The position numbers were made by a program, and so were the translations under genes. DNA of 58,785 nucleotides, taken from contig NW_007360642.1 of the NCBI RefSeq assembly GCF_000192795.1, forward strand, positions 1 through 58,785, given 5' to 3'. Below the pieces are notes generated by a model. It made no database searches and was not told the DNA's origin. It saw only the letters and a program-made list of their open reading frames with translations. Positions 1 to 10,032 of the stretch are shown one piece after another (within the stretch, counting starts at the first letter, position 1; the number at the start of each line of letters is the position of its first letter). This DNA is from Vavraia culicis subsp. floridensis. Lineage: Eukaryota > Microsporidia > Pleistophoridae.

Positions 1-986
1 ATTTTAATATATTTCCTTTTTATACCATAAATGGAAAATTTTTTGTTTATGGTATTTTAACTGCCATAAAAATGCTATATGATATTTTACGCCATTAATA
101 ACAGATATTGTTGTATTATTTGTTTCATTTTGCACCCAAAAATATTACATATCTTATATTTTTATCAACAGCTTTATTTAAATTCGCTTCACACTTATTT
201 CGTCAAGTATGCTTTTTTTAGGTTTATTCTAGCGAAAGCTTTTCGTCTTAGCACCAATAATTTATTTTTATACAACCCGTGAAATTTTTCTGATAAGAGC
301 CGGTAGTATTAATTACTATCACCTCCTTTCAAAACCTGCTGTCAACGGACTTGTGGCTCAAAACCTCTGATCGCACTATATTTAACACATATTACAGCGA
401 ATTGCAGTTTCTAAATCTTTTAATGATCACTTCAGCTCTGCACAACATAAAGACGTCATATAATTTACACAAAATTTGCCTAAATCAAACATATCTACCA
501 TCACATGAATAACACCACATAGGACAACGAAAGAATATGTGACCTGCCATTGTTGTTTATCTTTATTATTACAATTCATGTTCATTTCTGTATCAGGCAT
601 ATATTGATCGAGTTTCATAAATGCAAAGGTTCAAGCTCTAGATACCAGCAATATTGCATAGTGATTTGCTCATTCAACCATATCAGGTCTTAGTACAATA
701 AGCGATGAGTGATTCTCTTCTGACAAGTAGTCATTTGCCGCAAAAAATATTTTGTTTGATATTAGTCTGAGAAATAACAGTTCCATCTATATTTTTGTTA
801 TACCTTGTTCATCGGGATAATAAATCGGGTTGTTCAGATCATCATCTTTTCTTCATATATCCATTTCATCATCGTCGTCGATATGAATAAAAAAGCAGTT
901 CTAAAGATTATTGGTCAGTTCAAAAAATAAATTACCATGCTCCTCGTGAAAATAAAAAATTTATTCGACTTGGGCCCTGGTTGAGA
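1..986. other. Intergenic region, no gene recognised
   Basis: AT-rich sequence with only short ORFs, none with a recognisable protein, signal peptide or start-proximal CCC/GGG motif. The right end carries the IleRS promoter motif. Confidence 0.6.
972..977 (+). promoter_or_regulatory. GGGCCC start-proximal motif of the IleRS gene
   Basis: A palindromic GGGCCC lies 9 nt before the ATG at 987. CCC or GGG tracts just upstream of start codons are a known microsporidian promoter signal, and the motif supports ATG 987 over the in-frame TTG at 981. Confidence 0.55.
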
Positions 987-3900
987 ATGAGCAAAGAAAA
1001 ATTTAACTTTGTAAAAACTGAGGAAAGCATTTTGGGTGTGTGGAACAAGGAGGACTGCTTCGAAAAACAAAATGAGCTTATGAGAGGAAAGCCGGAATAC
1101 AATTTCTACGATGGTCCCCCTTTTGCCACAGGCCTGCCACATTACGGGCATATTTTGTCAGGCACTATCAAAGATACTGTGACACGCTTTTTTATACAGC
1201 AGGGATTTTCGGTAAAGCGAAGATTTGGCTGGGATTGTCACGGTTTGCCTGTTGAGTATGAAATTGACAAGAAGCTAAATATCAGCACACGAAAGGAGGT
1301 GTTGGACATGGGAATAGCCAATTACAACAATAAATGTCGTTCTATAGTTCAGAAGTACACATCCGAGTGGGAACAAATTGTTAATAGAATGGGGCGATGG
1401 ATTGATTTTACCAATGGATATAAAACAATGGATATCAGCTTTATGGAGTCTGTCTGGTATGCTTTCTCGCTCATTTACAAGCAGAAGCGTGTGTATAGGG
1501 GGTTCCGAGTGATGAGCTTTTCCACCGCCTGTTCAACACCGCTTTCCAATTTTGAAGCAAATTTGAACTACAGAGAAGTGAATGATCCATCAGTAGTCGT
1601 TGCATTCAAATTGAACGACCGGTTCAGAGGAAAGGATGTTAGTCTGGCGATTTGGACTACCACTCCGTGGACACTTCCATCCAATTTAGGTGTGTCCGTT
1701 CATCCCGAGTTTGAGTACGATATTGTCGATGTCAATGGCAAATTTTATGTGGTTCATGGGAACAGAAAAGAATTCTACAGCGTTTTTGAATCTGCTAAAG
1801 CGGTTGATAAGGTGAAAGGGTCTGAATTAATTGGTTTGCACTACGAACCGCCGTTCGAATACTTTAAAAAAGATTTCTCAGGGTTTTTCAAGGTGCTAAG
1901 GAACGAGGCTATCACAGACGACAGTGGCACGGGTATTGTACACATGGCACCTGCTTTTGGTGAGGAGGATTACAACGTGTTTCTGAAGGAGGGGATGATA
2001 CGCGAAAACGAGGAGGTTCCCTGTATAATTGACGATAAGGGAAAGTTTACGTCCACTGATTTCAAGAATCTTTACTTCAAGGATGCTGATAAGCCGATCA
2101 TGAAGGCGCTTGGTGACAAGTTGCTGTGGCGAGGAACTATCAGGCACAGGTACCCGTACTGCTGGCGTAGCGATACTCCACTCATCTACAAGATTGTGCC
2201 AAACTGGTTTATACATATTTCGGATTTGCAGGAGCAGCTTTACGCCCTGAACGAAAAGATTCACTGGGTGCCGCCTTCAATTAAGAATAAATTTGGGAAT
2301 TGGCTCAAGTGTGCACGCGACTGGTCAATTTCAAGGAATAGGTTCTGGGGCACGCCCATACCGATATGGGCAAGCAGCGATTTTAAGGTAATGTTGTGCA
2401 TTTCGAGTATACGAGAATTAGAAAAAGTCGGATTTCGTGTGAAAAACGGACAGAGGGTCTCCGTGAAGATAGAGGATATGCATAGGGAGTTTATTGATGA
2501 CATACTCGTTGAAAAGGATGGTGTCATTCTGCACAGGATCGATGAGGTATTTGACTGTTGGTTTGAAAGCGGCTCAATGCCTTTGGCACAGGATCACTGG
2601 CCATTCTCGGTTTATAAGGCCGATGGAGTTGAACAAATGTTTGATCAAATGCATTTGAGTGTCAGGTCGCCCGATGCCGCTGATTTCATTGCGGAGGGCT
2701 TGGATCAAACGCGTGGATGGTTTTATACGCTGCATGTGGTTAGCACTCTCCTTTTTAACAGACCAGCATTTAAGAACATTATCGTTAGCGGAATTGTCTT
2801 GGCCAGTGATGGGAAGAAAATGAGTAAGCGGCTGAAAAACTATCCTGATCCTATGGAGGTTGCTAATAGCTACGGCGTTGATTCTCTGCGTATTTATCTG
2901 ATTTCCTCGCCAGTGGTTGTTGCAGAGAACCTAAAATTTACAGAACATGGTGTCAAAGAGGTTTTTAAGAATTTGATGATCAACTGGTACAACATTCTCA
3001 ATTTCTACGTTGAGTGCAGTGCTAAGAAGCAGAGGATTGGAGAAAAAACGGTTCTTGATGTGTGGATTGTCAACGAACTGAGCAGCTTTGGGTTGAAGAT
3101 AAAGAACAGCATGGAGAGGTACGAGCTGATTAACATTCTGTCTGATGTGCTTGTGTTTGTAGATGACCTGAGTAACTGGTATATCAGGATGAACAGGATG
3201 AGAATAAGAAATGGTGAGCACGGGGTGCTAAAAGATGTTCTAACCACTTTCAGCGTACTTATGGCACCGTTTGCGCCATTTTTCTCAGAATATTCGTACC
3301 AAGTGTTGCAAGGCAATAGCTCATTGCTAAGCGATAGGTTTAAGAGTGTGCACTATGAGATGTTTCCTTCTTTTGAACCAGCAAAGGACAACAATTTTGG
3401 CAAAACGAAAAAGGTCATTGAGTCTATCCGTGTTTTGAGAGAAAACCAGAAACTATCTCTTAAGACACCGCTCTCTGATGTTACAATTGTAGGCATGGAT
3501 GACTTTGACCATGAACTGGTCAAGACGGAGTGTAATGTGCTCGAGATGAAGACAGACAACGAGGAAAACTATGAGTTCAGTGTCAGGATAAAACCTAACT
3601 TTGCAAAGATAAAGGTACGTAATGCTGAGAAAGACATACCTGGAAAGATAGCCACGATTAACAAGCTGAAAGACATCAGCGAGCTCTGCGCATATAATAT
3701 CGTTGGTGAGGAGGTGATCGTTGAGCGGAACTTAATTTTGCAGGATGAGAACAGAGTTGCGAAAAATTTTGGTGATTTTACCGTGATATTGAACGTGCAA
3801 TTGAATGATAGTCTAATTGAGATGAAGGAGGGCAGAATGTTTAACGCGTTTTTGCAGAAGTTACGCAAGAGAATCGGTTTAAAGATGGAGGATACAGTCA

Positions 3901-4052
3901 AAGTCTATCTGGAGAGTAAAAATCTGCGGAACGTTATTTTGAAGAACTATGAAATCAATTTTGTTGATGATGATGATACCTGCGTAGTGCTCGGCGAAGG
4001 ATTGTATGTGTACGGGGGGCAGGACGTGTTGGTGAAGATATTCAAGTATTAA
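987..4052 (+). CDS. ILS1: Isoleucyl-tRNA synthetase, cytoplasmic
   Basis: Class Ia aminoacyl-tRNA synthetase that charges tRNA-Ile in the cytosol. The 1,021-residue product has the HIGH-type signature HYGH at residues 52-55 inside a typical DGPPFATGLPHYGH block. KMSKR lies at 611-615 after SDGK. Between them sits a CP1 editing-domain block with TTPWTLPSN and DDSGTGIVHMAPAFGEEDY. The tRNA-binding C-terminal region is a little shorter than in yeast. The open frame begins at a TTG at 981, but the first ATG is at 987 and directly follows a GGGCCC motif, so 987 is taken as start. It is a single exon on the same strand as the primase gene, with 671 bp between them, so the two are separately transcribed. 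No damage is seen. Confidence 0.97.
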   Translation: MSKEKFNFVKTEESILGVWNKEDCFEKQNELMRGKPEYNFYDGPPFATGLPHYGHILSGTIKDTVTRFFIQQGFSVKRRFGWDCHGLPVEYEIDKKLNISTRKEVLDMGIANYNNKCRSIVQKYTSEWEQIVNRMGRWIDFTNGYKTMDISFMESVWYAFSLIYKQKRVYRGFRVMSFSTACSTPLSNFEANLNYREVNDPSVVVAFKLNDRFRGKDVSLAIWTTTPWTLPSNLGVSVHPEFEYDIVDVNGKFYVVHGNRKEFYSVFESAKAVDKVKGSELIGLHYEPPFEYFKKDFSGFFKVLRNEAITDDSGTGIVHMAPAFGEEDYNVFLKEGMIRENEEVPCIIDDKGKFTSTDFKNLYFKDADKPIMKALGDKLLWRGTIRHRYPYCWRSDTPLIYKIVPNWFIHISDLQEQLYALNEKIHWVPPSIKNKFGNWLKCARDWSISRNRFWGTPIPIWASSDFKVMLCISSIRELEKVGFRVKNGQRVSVKIEDMHREFIDDILVEKDGVILHRIDEVFDCWFESGSMPLAQDHWPFSVYKADGVEQMFDQMHLSVRSPDAADFIAEGLDQTRGWFYTLHVVSTLLFNRPAFKNIIVSGIVLASDGKKMSKRLKNYPDPMEVANSYGVDSLRIYLISSPVVVAENLKFTEHGVKEVFKNLMINWYNILNFYVECSAKKQRIGEKTVLDVWIVNELSSFGLKIKNSMERYELINILSDVLVFVDDLSNWYIRMNRMRIRNGEHGVLKDVLTTFSVLMAPFAPFFSEYSYQVLQGNSSLLSDRFKSVHYEMFPSFEPAKDNNFGKTKKVIESIRVLRENQKLSLKTPLSDVTIVGMDDFDHELVKTECNVLEMKTDNEENYEFSVRIKPNFAKIKVRNAEKDIPGKIATINKLKDISELCAYNIVGEEVIVERNLILQDENRVAKNFGDFTVILNVQLNDSLIEMKEGRMFNAFLQKLRKRIGLKMEDTVKVYLESKNLRNVILKNYEINFVDDDDTCVVLGEGLYVYGGQDVLVKIFKY

Positions 4053-4723
4053 ATTCTATTCTGGTCAAATTAACGGTCAATACGATGTTTTTGCCGCACA
4101 CATGGTATTTGTCCACACAGAAAGGTTTTTTATTGGTCATGTCCTGATCCCCTGGTACATCTGATATTTGTGTATTCTACTTGTGATGCCTGGTCTTACC
4201 TTACTGATAATAGTGTATTTTGAGTTGTTATCGCAAGTATTAGATCACATGTTCCTCTTAAACGGCGAGTTCGGCTGTGTTCCTGCTCTGCACAGAATTC
4301 TTTTATTCACGAGCAGAAGTAATGATAACTTCTCTATTTTGGACTGGTTGGTGGTCCTCGCTACAAATTTATTTAGTTCATATGGTGAGCTTCGAGTTGA
4401 GAAATGCCAAATAAATTTATTGGTTTTAGGCTTTGAATAATTTTGCTTGTTTACGCTGAAAAGCGTTTAAAAGGCCCATAACGTGTTTTATTTCCGAGTA
4501 GGGTGTTAAAAAGATTTTTGCTTTGGCTAAAATGATCATTTGTTGTCGCCACGTGGTGCACCATTACTCGTTCGTGGTATGTATTTGACATGTATATACC
4601 TAACATTCATTAGTTTTATTCTCGTTCCTGAGCATACACATGTTTTAACAGATTACTGGGCCTGTTTCTGTTCCATTTCAAATTTTTTAATGCTGAATTC
4701 GCGCCCACCTTGGACAAATCGTG
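4053..4723. other. Intergenic region between IleRS and primase
   Basis: No gene is supported. The longer open frames start at GTG/TTG and resemble no protein. A CCC tract at 4704-4706 sits 17 nt before the primase ATG. Confidence 0.6.
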
Positions 4724-5638
4724 ATGAGTGTCATAAAAGACATAGACAAGCAGAACCACGAAAAAAGAGGGTGCGAAACGCCGATGGACGTGAAGAAACA
4801 CAGAGAGGAACCTTTACATCTCCAATATCTGCACACGTTCTACCGTAAGTACTTTCCGGTTGCGCTTTTTTCGCGCTTTTTTGGGCTTTCAGCGCACCGG
4901 GAGGTCTCATTCATGAAGCAGAATGAACGCGTGATCCGTTACCTTTCGTTTGATGGCGCTGATGCGCTTATGGACGCGTTGTTGAAGGAGGTTCCTCTTA
5001 AGTTCGACCTTGGAAGTAATTACGTTAGCGTGCCAGCGATGAACAGCAATAACATATTTAAGAGCCGAGAGCTTGTGTTTGACATTGATATGACTGATTA
5101 TATGAAAGAGATGGAACGAAAAGGCAAGACAGGCGGTAACAAGACTAAGCACGCTGAGGGCGAGAGAGGCGTAAGTTCGACAGCACTGCGTGACACGAGC
5201 GATGTGCATGTCTGCGATAAGCTCTGTGATGATTGCATTGCTCAAATGAATAGAATAATCGCCCTGCTGAAAGAAATTCTTACCGATCACTTCGGATTCA
5301 CTCACGTAATTTTCTTCTTTTCGGGTAATAAAGGCTTTCACTGCTATGTTATGGATGCGTTGACCAGCCATTTTGCAAGTATTGTGCGACATTCGATTGC
5401 ATCGTACCTGAAAAAGCACAGCGTGCTCGTTGACGAGAATGTGACCAAAGATGTCAAGCATCTGCTCAAGGCACCGTTCTGTGTACATCCAAAAAGCGGT
5501 TATGTGTGTGTGCCGGTCGTTGAGGGAATCGAAAAGGTGCATGTGAGTGATGTTGTGTGTGGGAATGTTGGATTAGAAAAATATTACAAGTTTTTTGAAG
5601 AATTTGTCAATAATTTACATTCAACTGTTTGCGGTTAA
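4724..5638 (+). CDS. PRI1: DNA primase small (catalytic) subunit
   Basis: Makes RNA primers in the nucleus as part of the Pol alpha-primase complex. The 304-residue product carries ELVFDIDMTDY with catalytic D120 and D122. It also has FSGNKGFHCYV at 199-209 (S200, H206), and DENVT...HLLKAPFCVHPKSG, where D237 probably supplies the third metal ligand. C164, C168 and C171 match the zinc-site region. It is shorter than yeast or human PriS (about 400 aa), mainly at the C-terminus. About 30 hydrophilic residues are inserted between the DxD block and the cysteines. The frame opens at GTG 4721, but ATG 4724 is preferred because a CCC tract lies 17 nt upstream. Two internal GTAAGT strings fall in continuous reading frame and are not treated as introns. 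Confidence 0.93.
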   Translation: MSVIKDIDKQNHEKRGCETPMDVKKHREEPLHLQYLHTFYRKYFPVALFSRFFGLSAHREVSFMKQNERVIRYLSFDGADALMDALLKEVPLKFDLGSNYVSVPAMNSNNIFKSRELVFDIDMTDYMKEMERKGKTGGNKTKHAEGERGVSSTALRDTSDVHVCDKLCDDCIAQMNRIIALLKEILTDHFGFTHVIFFFSGNKGFHCYVMDALTSHFASIVRHSIASYLKKHSVLVDENVTKDVKHLLKAPFCVHPKSGYVCVPVVEGIEKVHVSDVVCGNVGLEKYYKFFEEFVNNLHSTVCG

Positions 5639-5976
5639 TAAATTTATTTTCCATCTCAGTCACAATTGAACTAATTAACATAAATGATTTGTATTTAAAG
5701 ATGACACAACAGGAGCATCAAAAAACAGAAGAAGTAAAACACACATACAATATACTCCTTTTGATGACGAGGGGTACCGCTTATAATGGAGCATTGACGT
5801 ACTGTATGAATTTAATTAAATTTTGATTTATTAAATATTTTGTGCATTGAACACACTACAAATCTGCAATATTAATTTAATTAAAGATGTCTGTCAATAT
5901 TATGGAAATGTTCAACGTGATCTATTAAATAATTAATGGAATTAAAAGTATAAAAGAAGGAGGGATCTTCATAGCA
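5639..5976. other. Intergenic region before secreted protein gene
   Basis: AT-rich. No gene is seen except the promoter elements close to 5977. Confidence 0.6.
5944..5956 (+). promoter_or_regulatory. TATA-like box AAAAGTATAAAAG
   Basis: Lies 20 nt before the ATG at 5977. The same AAAAGTATA core occurs 19-24 nt before three other secreted or membrane protein genes in the window (ATGs at 8418, 10862 and 36803). A GGAGGG tract follows it. Confidence 0.5.
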
Positions 5977-6870
5977 ATGATCGCAGTGCTTTATTTGTCT
6001 TTTCTGACCATTCAAATAATGCGCACCGTCAGTGATAATAGTTTTGGAAGTAAAAATACGGATGACGTGGTTGCAACTCAAGCATATTTCTATACGGAGA
6101 ACCCTCCAACATCGCAGAGATTGGCTACCACGGAAATACTTGGCAATTCAACGGACACACCTATGGAAAATGGTTCAAATAATTATAACTTTGGAATATC
6201 GGGTGGCGATGTGTCACGAGCTAACACTAGCGAGTCAAAAATACCTGACTCAGATATATACTGTCGATTTCATGAGTTAAGAATGGAAAGACTTCGTAAA
6301 CAACGTCAATCTCATAATGCCTACAACTATATACACTATAGTGACAGAAGTTATCTAGGTGAGGATGTTGATCCAGAAAGTGTTAAGACAAATAGTTCTG
6401 AAAGTGAGAATAGAGTGAAAAGTAAAATACTAATGTATAAACAATTGGCTGGGTTGTGCAACAAAGAAGAAAATGATCGTGTGAAGTATTATTCTGGAAT
6501 AACTACGCGGAGAAAAAGATTTGAAAATGACCTGAGCGTTCAAAATAATAGTTCATACAATATAATATACGATGAAGGAAAAAATGTACCAGATGCCCAT
6601 AATATAACACCGCACAATGATAACACGCTTTCCTCTAAAGATAACAGAGCAATTGCAGCACTGGATACTACTCCAAATCGAAACTGGAGTAGCACTAAAC
6701 AGCCTGAAACGGAAACGTGTACTTTTGGGACGATAAGCGGTGTGCAATCGAGAAAGGAAAGTGAATTGATAGCCCTTGAAAAAGTTATTGCTGATATATA
6801 TCACATTATCGATAATTACTATAAAGGTAAATATGGTGCTTATAAGAATAGAACAACTGCATGTCGATAA
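5977..6870 (+). CDS. Hypothetical secreted protein, Asn/Ser-rich
   Basis: A protein of 297 residues that I do not recognise. Residues 1-16 form a short hydrophobic N-terminus (MIAVLYLSFLTIQI) that looks like a signal peptide. The rest is hydrophilic, rich in Asn, Ser, Asp and Glu, with several N-x-S/T sequons and no further membrane segment. A short amphipathic stretch near the C-terminus (about 255-280) might form a helix. The start is well supported: an ATG with a TATA-like box 20 nt upstream. Composition and predicted export fit a lineage-specific microsporidian protein destined for the spore wall, the parasite surface or the host cell, but nothing in the sequence chooses among these. Confidence 0.65.
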   Translation: MIAVLYLSFLTIQIMRTVSDNSFGSKNTDDVVATQAYFYTENPPTSQRLATTEILGNSTDTPMENGSNNYNFGISGGDVSRANTSESKIPDSDIYCRFHELRMERLRKQRQSHNAYNYIHYSDRSYLGEDVDPESVKTNSSESENRVKSKILMYKQLAGLCNKEENDRVKYYSGITTRRKRFENDLSVQNNSSYNIIYDEGKNVPDAHNITPHNDNTLSSKDNRAIAALDTTPNRNWSSTKQPETETCTFGTISGVQSRKESELIALEKVIADIYHIIDNYYKGKYGAYKNRTTACR

Positions 6871-7704
6871 GTATAAACTGATCAATAAATAGTTTTGTTA
6901 CAATTCTATGATAAAGTAATCAGCATATTACATTTTATGACTTAATAACACTTTGTTCAAGTGCATATAATGTTTCCAATCCAATTTTTGTATATTTACG
7001 TGCAATACACCATATGTTCTCTATTTACTTCATTTATTTCTGTGTTGATCAAAGTCTCACTCTCATATCCAATTAGTTAAAAACCAGTCAAATATTATTT
7101 GAAACATTCTTTGCCCTGTTATGGTATAACATCGTATTTTCTCATTTGTAGTATAAAATAGTTTTTTAATCAAGATATGTCCAACTAAATAAGCTATATC
7201 CACGTTATATTCTTCTATTTTATAACAATCGCGTGTAAGTGCACTAAGATTAGAGGTTAATTTCTTTTATCATTAAAAACGCGCTTATTTATCTTCTCAT
7301 AAACCAATGACATTCGAACTGCATATTTTTATGGTTTGCTGAAACCGACTGTGGAGACGGTTTTCGGTTCATGGTTCGTGTTACAGGCTGGATTATGTTT
7401 CATTTTTGCACCAGGATTGGAGACGGGGTAATTTAAAATATTTTTAGTCGGTGGTTATGTCTACCTACTACAACATAACATTCTATAACACGAATCATTT
7501 TCTGCTCATATAACAGGAATGAATCATTTTTATTTCTAGAGATTTCGTTCCCGTTACGTTTTCAATATGAAGACCAAATTTGAACTCATATCAAACCTGA
7601 GAATTTTCATAATACATAATTTAGTGAAACAAACGATATTTTGAGGCAATCTAATAGGAAATATACATAAAATTTCTATTTATGGTACTTATACTGTATT
7701 TTAT
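6871..7704. other. Intergenic region between converging genes
   Basis: No gene seen. Positions 7270-7354 weakly resemble the dispersed repeat found at 22161, 30251, 34971 and 41261. Confidence 0.5.
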
Positions 7705-8418
7705 TTAATCATAATCGTGGTCATAGTCGTATCCGTGGTGTCTCCTAGGCTTGTAACACGAAATGCACCCAGAAATTCTTTTGGTTACGCGTCCACACTG
7801 ATCAACACAGCATTTTCGGAATCGGAATGTTGGACATTGTGGCCTGTGATGATCGGGTCGCCATAATTTTGAACAGGAAGAGAATGAAGAGCACGATGAC
7901 GGCCTGAACGGTGGTTGCCAGCACGATGACGGCCTGAATGGTGGTTGCCAGCACGATGACGGCCTGAATGGTGGTTTACAGCACGATGACGGCCTGAACG
8001 GTGGTTTCCAGCACGATGACGAATTAAATGATGGGGGCCAACACGGGGAGAGCTTACCTGAGGATGAACAACACGAAACTGGTTCACATTCTTTAGTCCT
8101 GCACACGGGCGGTTTGTAATCCGCGTAGCAAAAGACATAGTGAATATCATCGTCATCATCACCGTAGCATTCGACATTCCCATCCTTTTTTACCACGAAA
8201 TTGCCTGGTATACCGTTGTACCCGCACACAGCTGCTTGTGAAATATTTCTTAATTTTAACTGGGACACGAGCCCGGGAAGATTCTCTTTTGTAGCAGACA
8301 CACACTTTCTACATTCATTGGCGCACACATCGTTGGGCTTTACCTTACAATCTCGCTCCACCAATATTATGTCATTTGCCAGAACAAGTGTGATGAAGTG
8401 TAGGAAACATAACAGCAT
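7705..8418 (-). CDS. Secreted Cys/Pro-rich protein, paralogue A
   Basis: The 237-residue product has a signal peptide (residues 1-14, ending LVLAND). A Cys-containing domain of about 90 residues follows, with the landmarks IILVERD, DVCANECRKCV, AAVCGYNGIPGNFVVK and ECYGDDDDDI. After that come five degenerate 10-residue PPFRPSSCWQ repeats and a basic Cys-rich C-terminus ending in Asp/Tyr/His. The 90-residue domain is clearly shared with the protein at 10862-11422, while the tails differ. Many cysteines plus export suggest a disulphide-linked extracellular protein, for example a spore-wall component; that is inference. The ATG is supported by an AAAAGTATATAAA box 19 nt upstream, identical to the paralogue's. 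Confidence 0.8.
   Translation of the reverse strand: MLLCFLHFITLVLANDIILVERDCKVKPNDVCANECRKCVSATKENLPGLVSQLKLRNISQAAVCGYNGIPGNFVVKKDGNVECYGDDDDDIHYVFCYADYKPPVCRTKECEPVSCCSSSGKLSPCWPPSFNSSSCWKPPFRPSSCCKPPFRPSSCWQPPFRPSSCWQPPFRPSSCSSFSSCSKLWRPDHHRPQCPTFRFRKCCVDQCGRVTKRISGCISCYKPRRHHGYDYDHDYD
7891..8040 (-). repeat. Five tandem 30-bp coding repeats
   Basis: Five consecutive 30-bp units (7891, 7921, 7951, 7981, 8011) encode the 10-residue Cys/Pro/Ser/Arg repeats of paralogue A. The first four are nearly identical and the fifth is diverged. This array can change length by slippage without breaking the frame. Confidence 0.9.
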
Positions 8419-8437
8419 GGCATTCTGTTTGTCTCTG

Positions 8438-8450
8438 TTTATATACTTTT
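8438..8450 (-). promoter_or_regulatory. TATA-like box AAAAGTATATAAA
   Basis: Lies 19 nt upstream of the ATG at 8418 on the minus strand. The 13 bases are identical to those before the paralogue at 10862. Confidence 0.6.
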
Positions 8451-8826
8451 GTAAAACTCTATTTACAATCTAGAACCTTACCATATCGGTCTTACATCCA
8501 TTCTAATCCTTGTTTGTATCTTAAAACAAATAGGACACTAAAGAACATAATTTTGGTATTTTATCTACGATTCTTGCTAATATACAGCACTCTGTTGCTT
8601 GCGACCGCAAAGCACTAAGCAAATTCGGTCACTTTTTGTTTGTACCGATGGTGATGGTATCATTGCAATAAAATCAATTACAAAACAATAAAACCGCCAG
8701 TTGTACAAGTACGTACCATAGTTCAACATCAATAACTTAAAATAATAATTTTTTATTGTTAATTAAGACGTTCAATTTCAAAAACGGTAGTAATGCTGGT
8801 TGTTGTTTATTAAAAGTAAACAAACA
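8451..8826. other. Intergenic region between paralogue A and TRF4
   Basis: AT-rich spacer. Nothing else is recognised. Confidence 0.6.
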
Positions 8827-10032
8827 TCATATTTCTCTATTAATTATCACTTTCTTGTAAAATTTAGGCATGTTATCTTTCCAAGCAATCTCATAATCAC
8901 TGACCTTGATCCATAATGATATTGAAACGTACTTATCGCCAACCCTTTCCTTTGCAAGAGCATCCATAATCTTATATGCATGCGTAAATGCCTCTCTGAT
9001 AGCATTCATATTCGTTGATAGATGGCCCGGATCATAACTGCCATCTGTAGGATCTTCTATCGAAAGGTAATTGCTGCAGGTCTTCATTTTATAGCCTGAC
9101 AAACAGATTTTTGCCTTTTCGTAGCAAAAATCCTGGCCGTAGAACTGGAAAAGGTCCATGAAAAGGACAGAAAGATTGGACTTGATCGACATCTGGCTTT
9201 GTACCAGCGGGTGCAAGTTAAGGAAACTGGCAATCATCAGAAACTGGGCGTACGAATTCAGCCCTCCTCGCCTGTTTTCGTTCAATCCCCGGCATTTTAG
9301 AAAATGTTTCAGAAACAGCGCCATGTCTTTGATCGCCGGTTGTTCGTGCAAAATTTCCTTAACAAGTTTGGTGTGAATCACACCTGATTCTTGATTCAAA
9401 GACAAATCGTACCTAAAACGGCAAACATCCATAAATCTGAGTATGGGTACCCGTGCTCTGGACAGAAAAATAACACTTCGACCGAGTATTAGAGGGCTTC
9501 TGCGTAGAAAGTGCAACAGTTTTTCCAACACATCCTCCTCTTCGGTAAAAAGTGTCAGATCGATATCACCACCGGGCAGATACAACCCGGTTGCGTAGCT
9601 GCCAATGCACTTGATCACATTAGCGGAGTGTTGTCGTCTTCTTGGCGCACCACCATCCTCCAATTCAGATCTTGTATTTCCCTTCTTTTCCATACTACTC
9701 TCTGACTCACCCATATCCACCGCACCTACCTCTTGCACGAACACATCATGGGAATAATAATCCTTTCTAATGTCTATCTTTTGTCTTCGCATTCCTCTCA
9801 GTCCGCTCAGGATCAACTTTTTTATCCGCTTTACCATGAGCCTTCTAAGCACCACCTCATCATCACTCGGCTTTAAAAACTCGATAAGCATCCGCAGTTC
9901 ATTATTTAGATGGTCCATAAGTGGCACTTCCTTTGATGGATTGTGCTTAGAGTTTTCAGCAACCAACGTACGAATGTCCACTGCAGTGTAAGTCAATTTC
10001 TCGTTTTCCAATGTATTAAAGTCGTTTTGCAT
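8827..10032 (-). CDS. TRF4: Trf4/Cid14-type non-canonical poly(A) polymerase
   Basis: Nucleotidyltransferase of the Pol-beta superfamily. In other eukaryotes Trf4 adds short A-tails to nuclear RNAs as part of TRAMP and feeds them to the exosome. The 401-residue product has GSYATGLYLPGGDIDLTLF with metal-binding D156 and D158. A third acidic residue, D209, lies in RYDLSLNQ, and the central-domain signature GGLNSYAQFLMIASFLNLHP follows. About 25 hydrophilic residues (ESSMEKKG...RRRQ) precede the catalytic block. The frame opens at a TTG at 10116, but the first in-frame ATG is at 10032 with a GGG motif 15 nt upstream, so 10032 is used. No Zn-knuckle Air partner gene is seen nearby. Confidence 0.87.
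   Translation of the reverse strand: MQNDFNTLENEKLTYTAVDIRTLVAENSKHNPSKEVPLMDHLNNELRMLIEFLKPSDDEVVLRRLMVKRIKKLILSGLRGMRRQKIDIRKDYYSHDVFVQEVGAVDMGESESSMEKKGNTRSELEDGGAPRRRQHSANVIKCIGSYATGLYLPGGDIDLTLFTEEEDVLEKLLHFLRRSPLILGRSVIFLSRARVPILRFMDVCRFRYDLSLNQESGVIHTKLVKEILHEQPAIKDMALFLKHFLKCRGLNENRRGGLNSYAQFLMIASFLNLHPLVQSQMSIKSNLSVLFMDLFQFYGQDFCYEKAKICLSGYKMKTCSNYLSIEDPTDGSYDPGHLSTNMNAIREAFTHAYKIMDALAKERVGDKYVSISLWIKVSDYEIAWKDNMPKFYKKVIINREI

Noticed and set aside
4505..4535. TTTGGCTAAAATGATCA recalling the 5' end of U2 snRNA
   Set aside because: The branch-site-pairing GTAGTA and the Sm-site context are absent, and the match is too short.
4907..5542. 211-codon minus-strand ORF antisense to primase
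   Set aside because: Fully overlaps a confident gene on the other strand and has no family features.
7785..8183. 132-codon minus-strand ORF with GRHRAGNHHS repeats
   Set aside because: Same-strand alternative frame of the 30-bp repeats in the secreted Cys-rich gene; no signal peptide and no promoter of its own.
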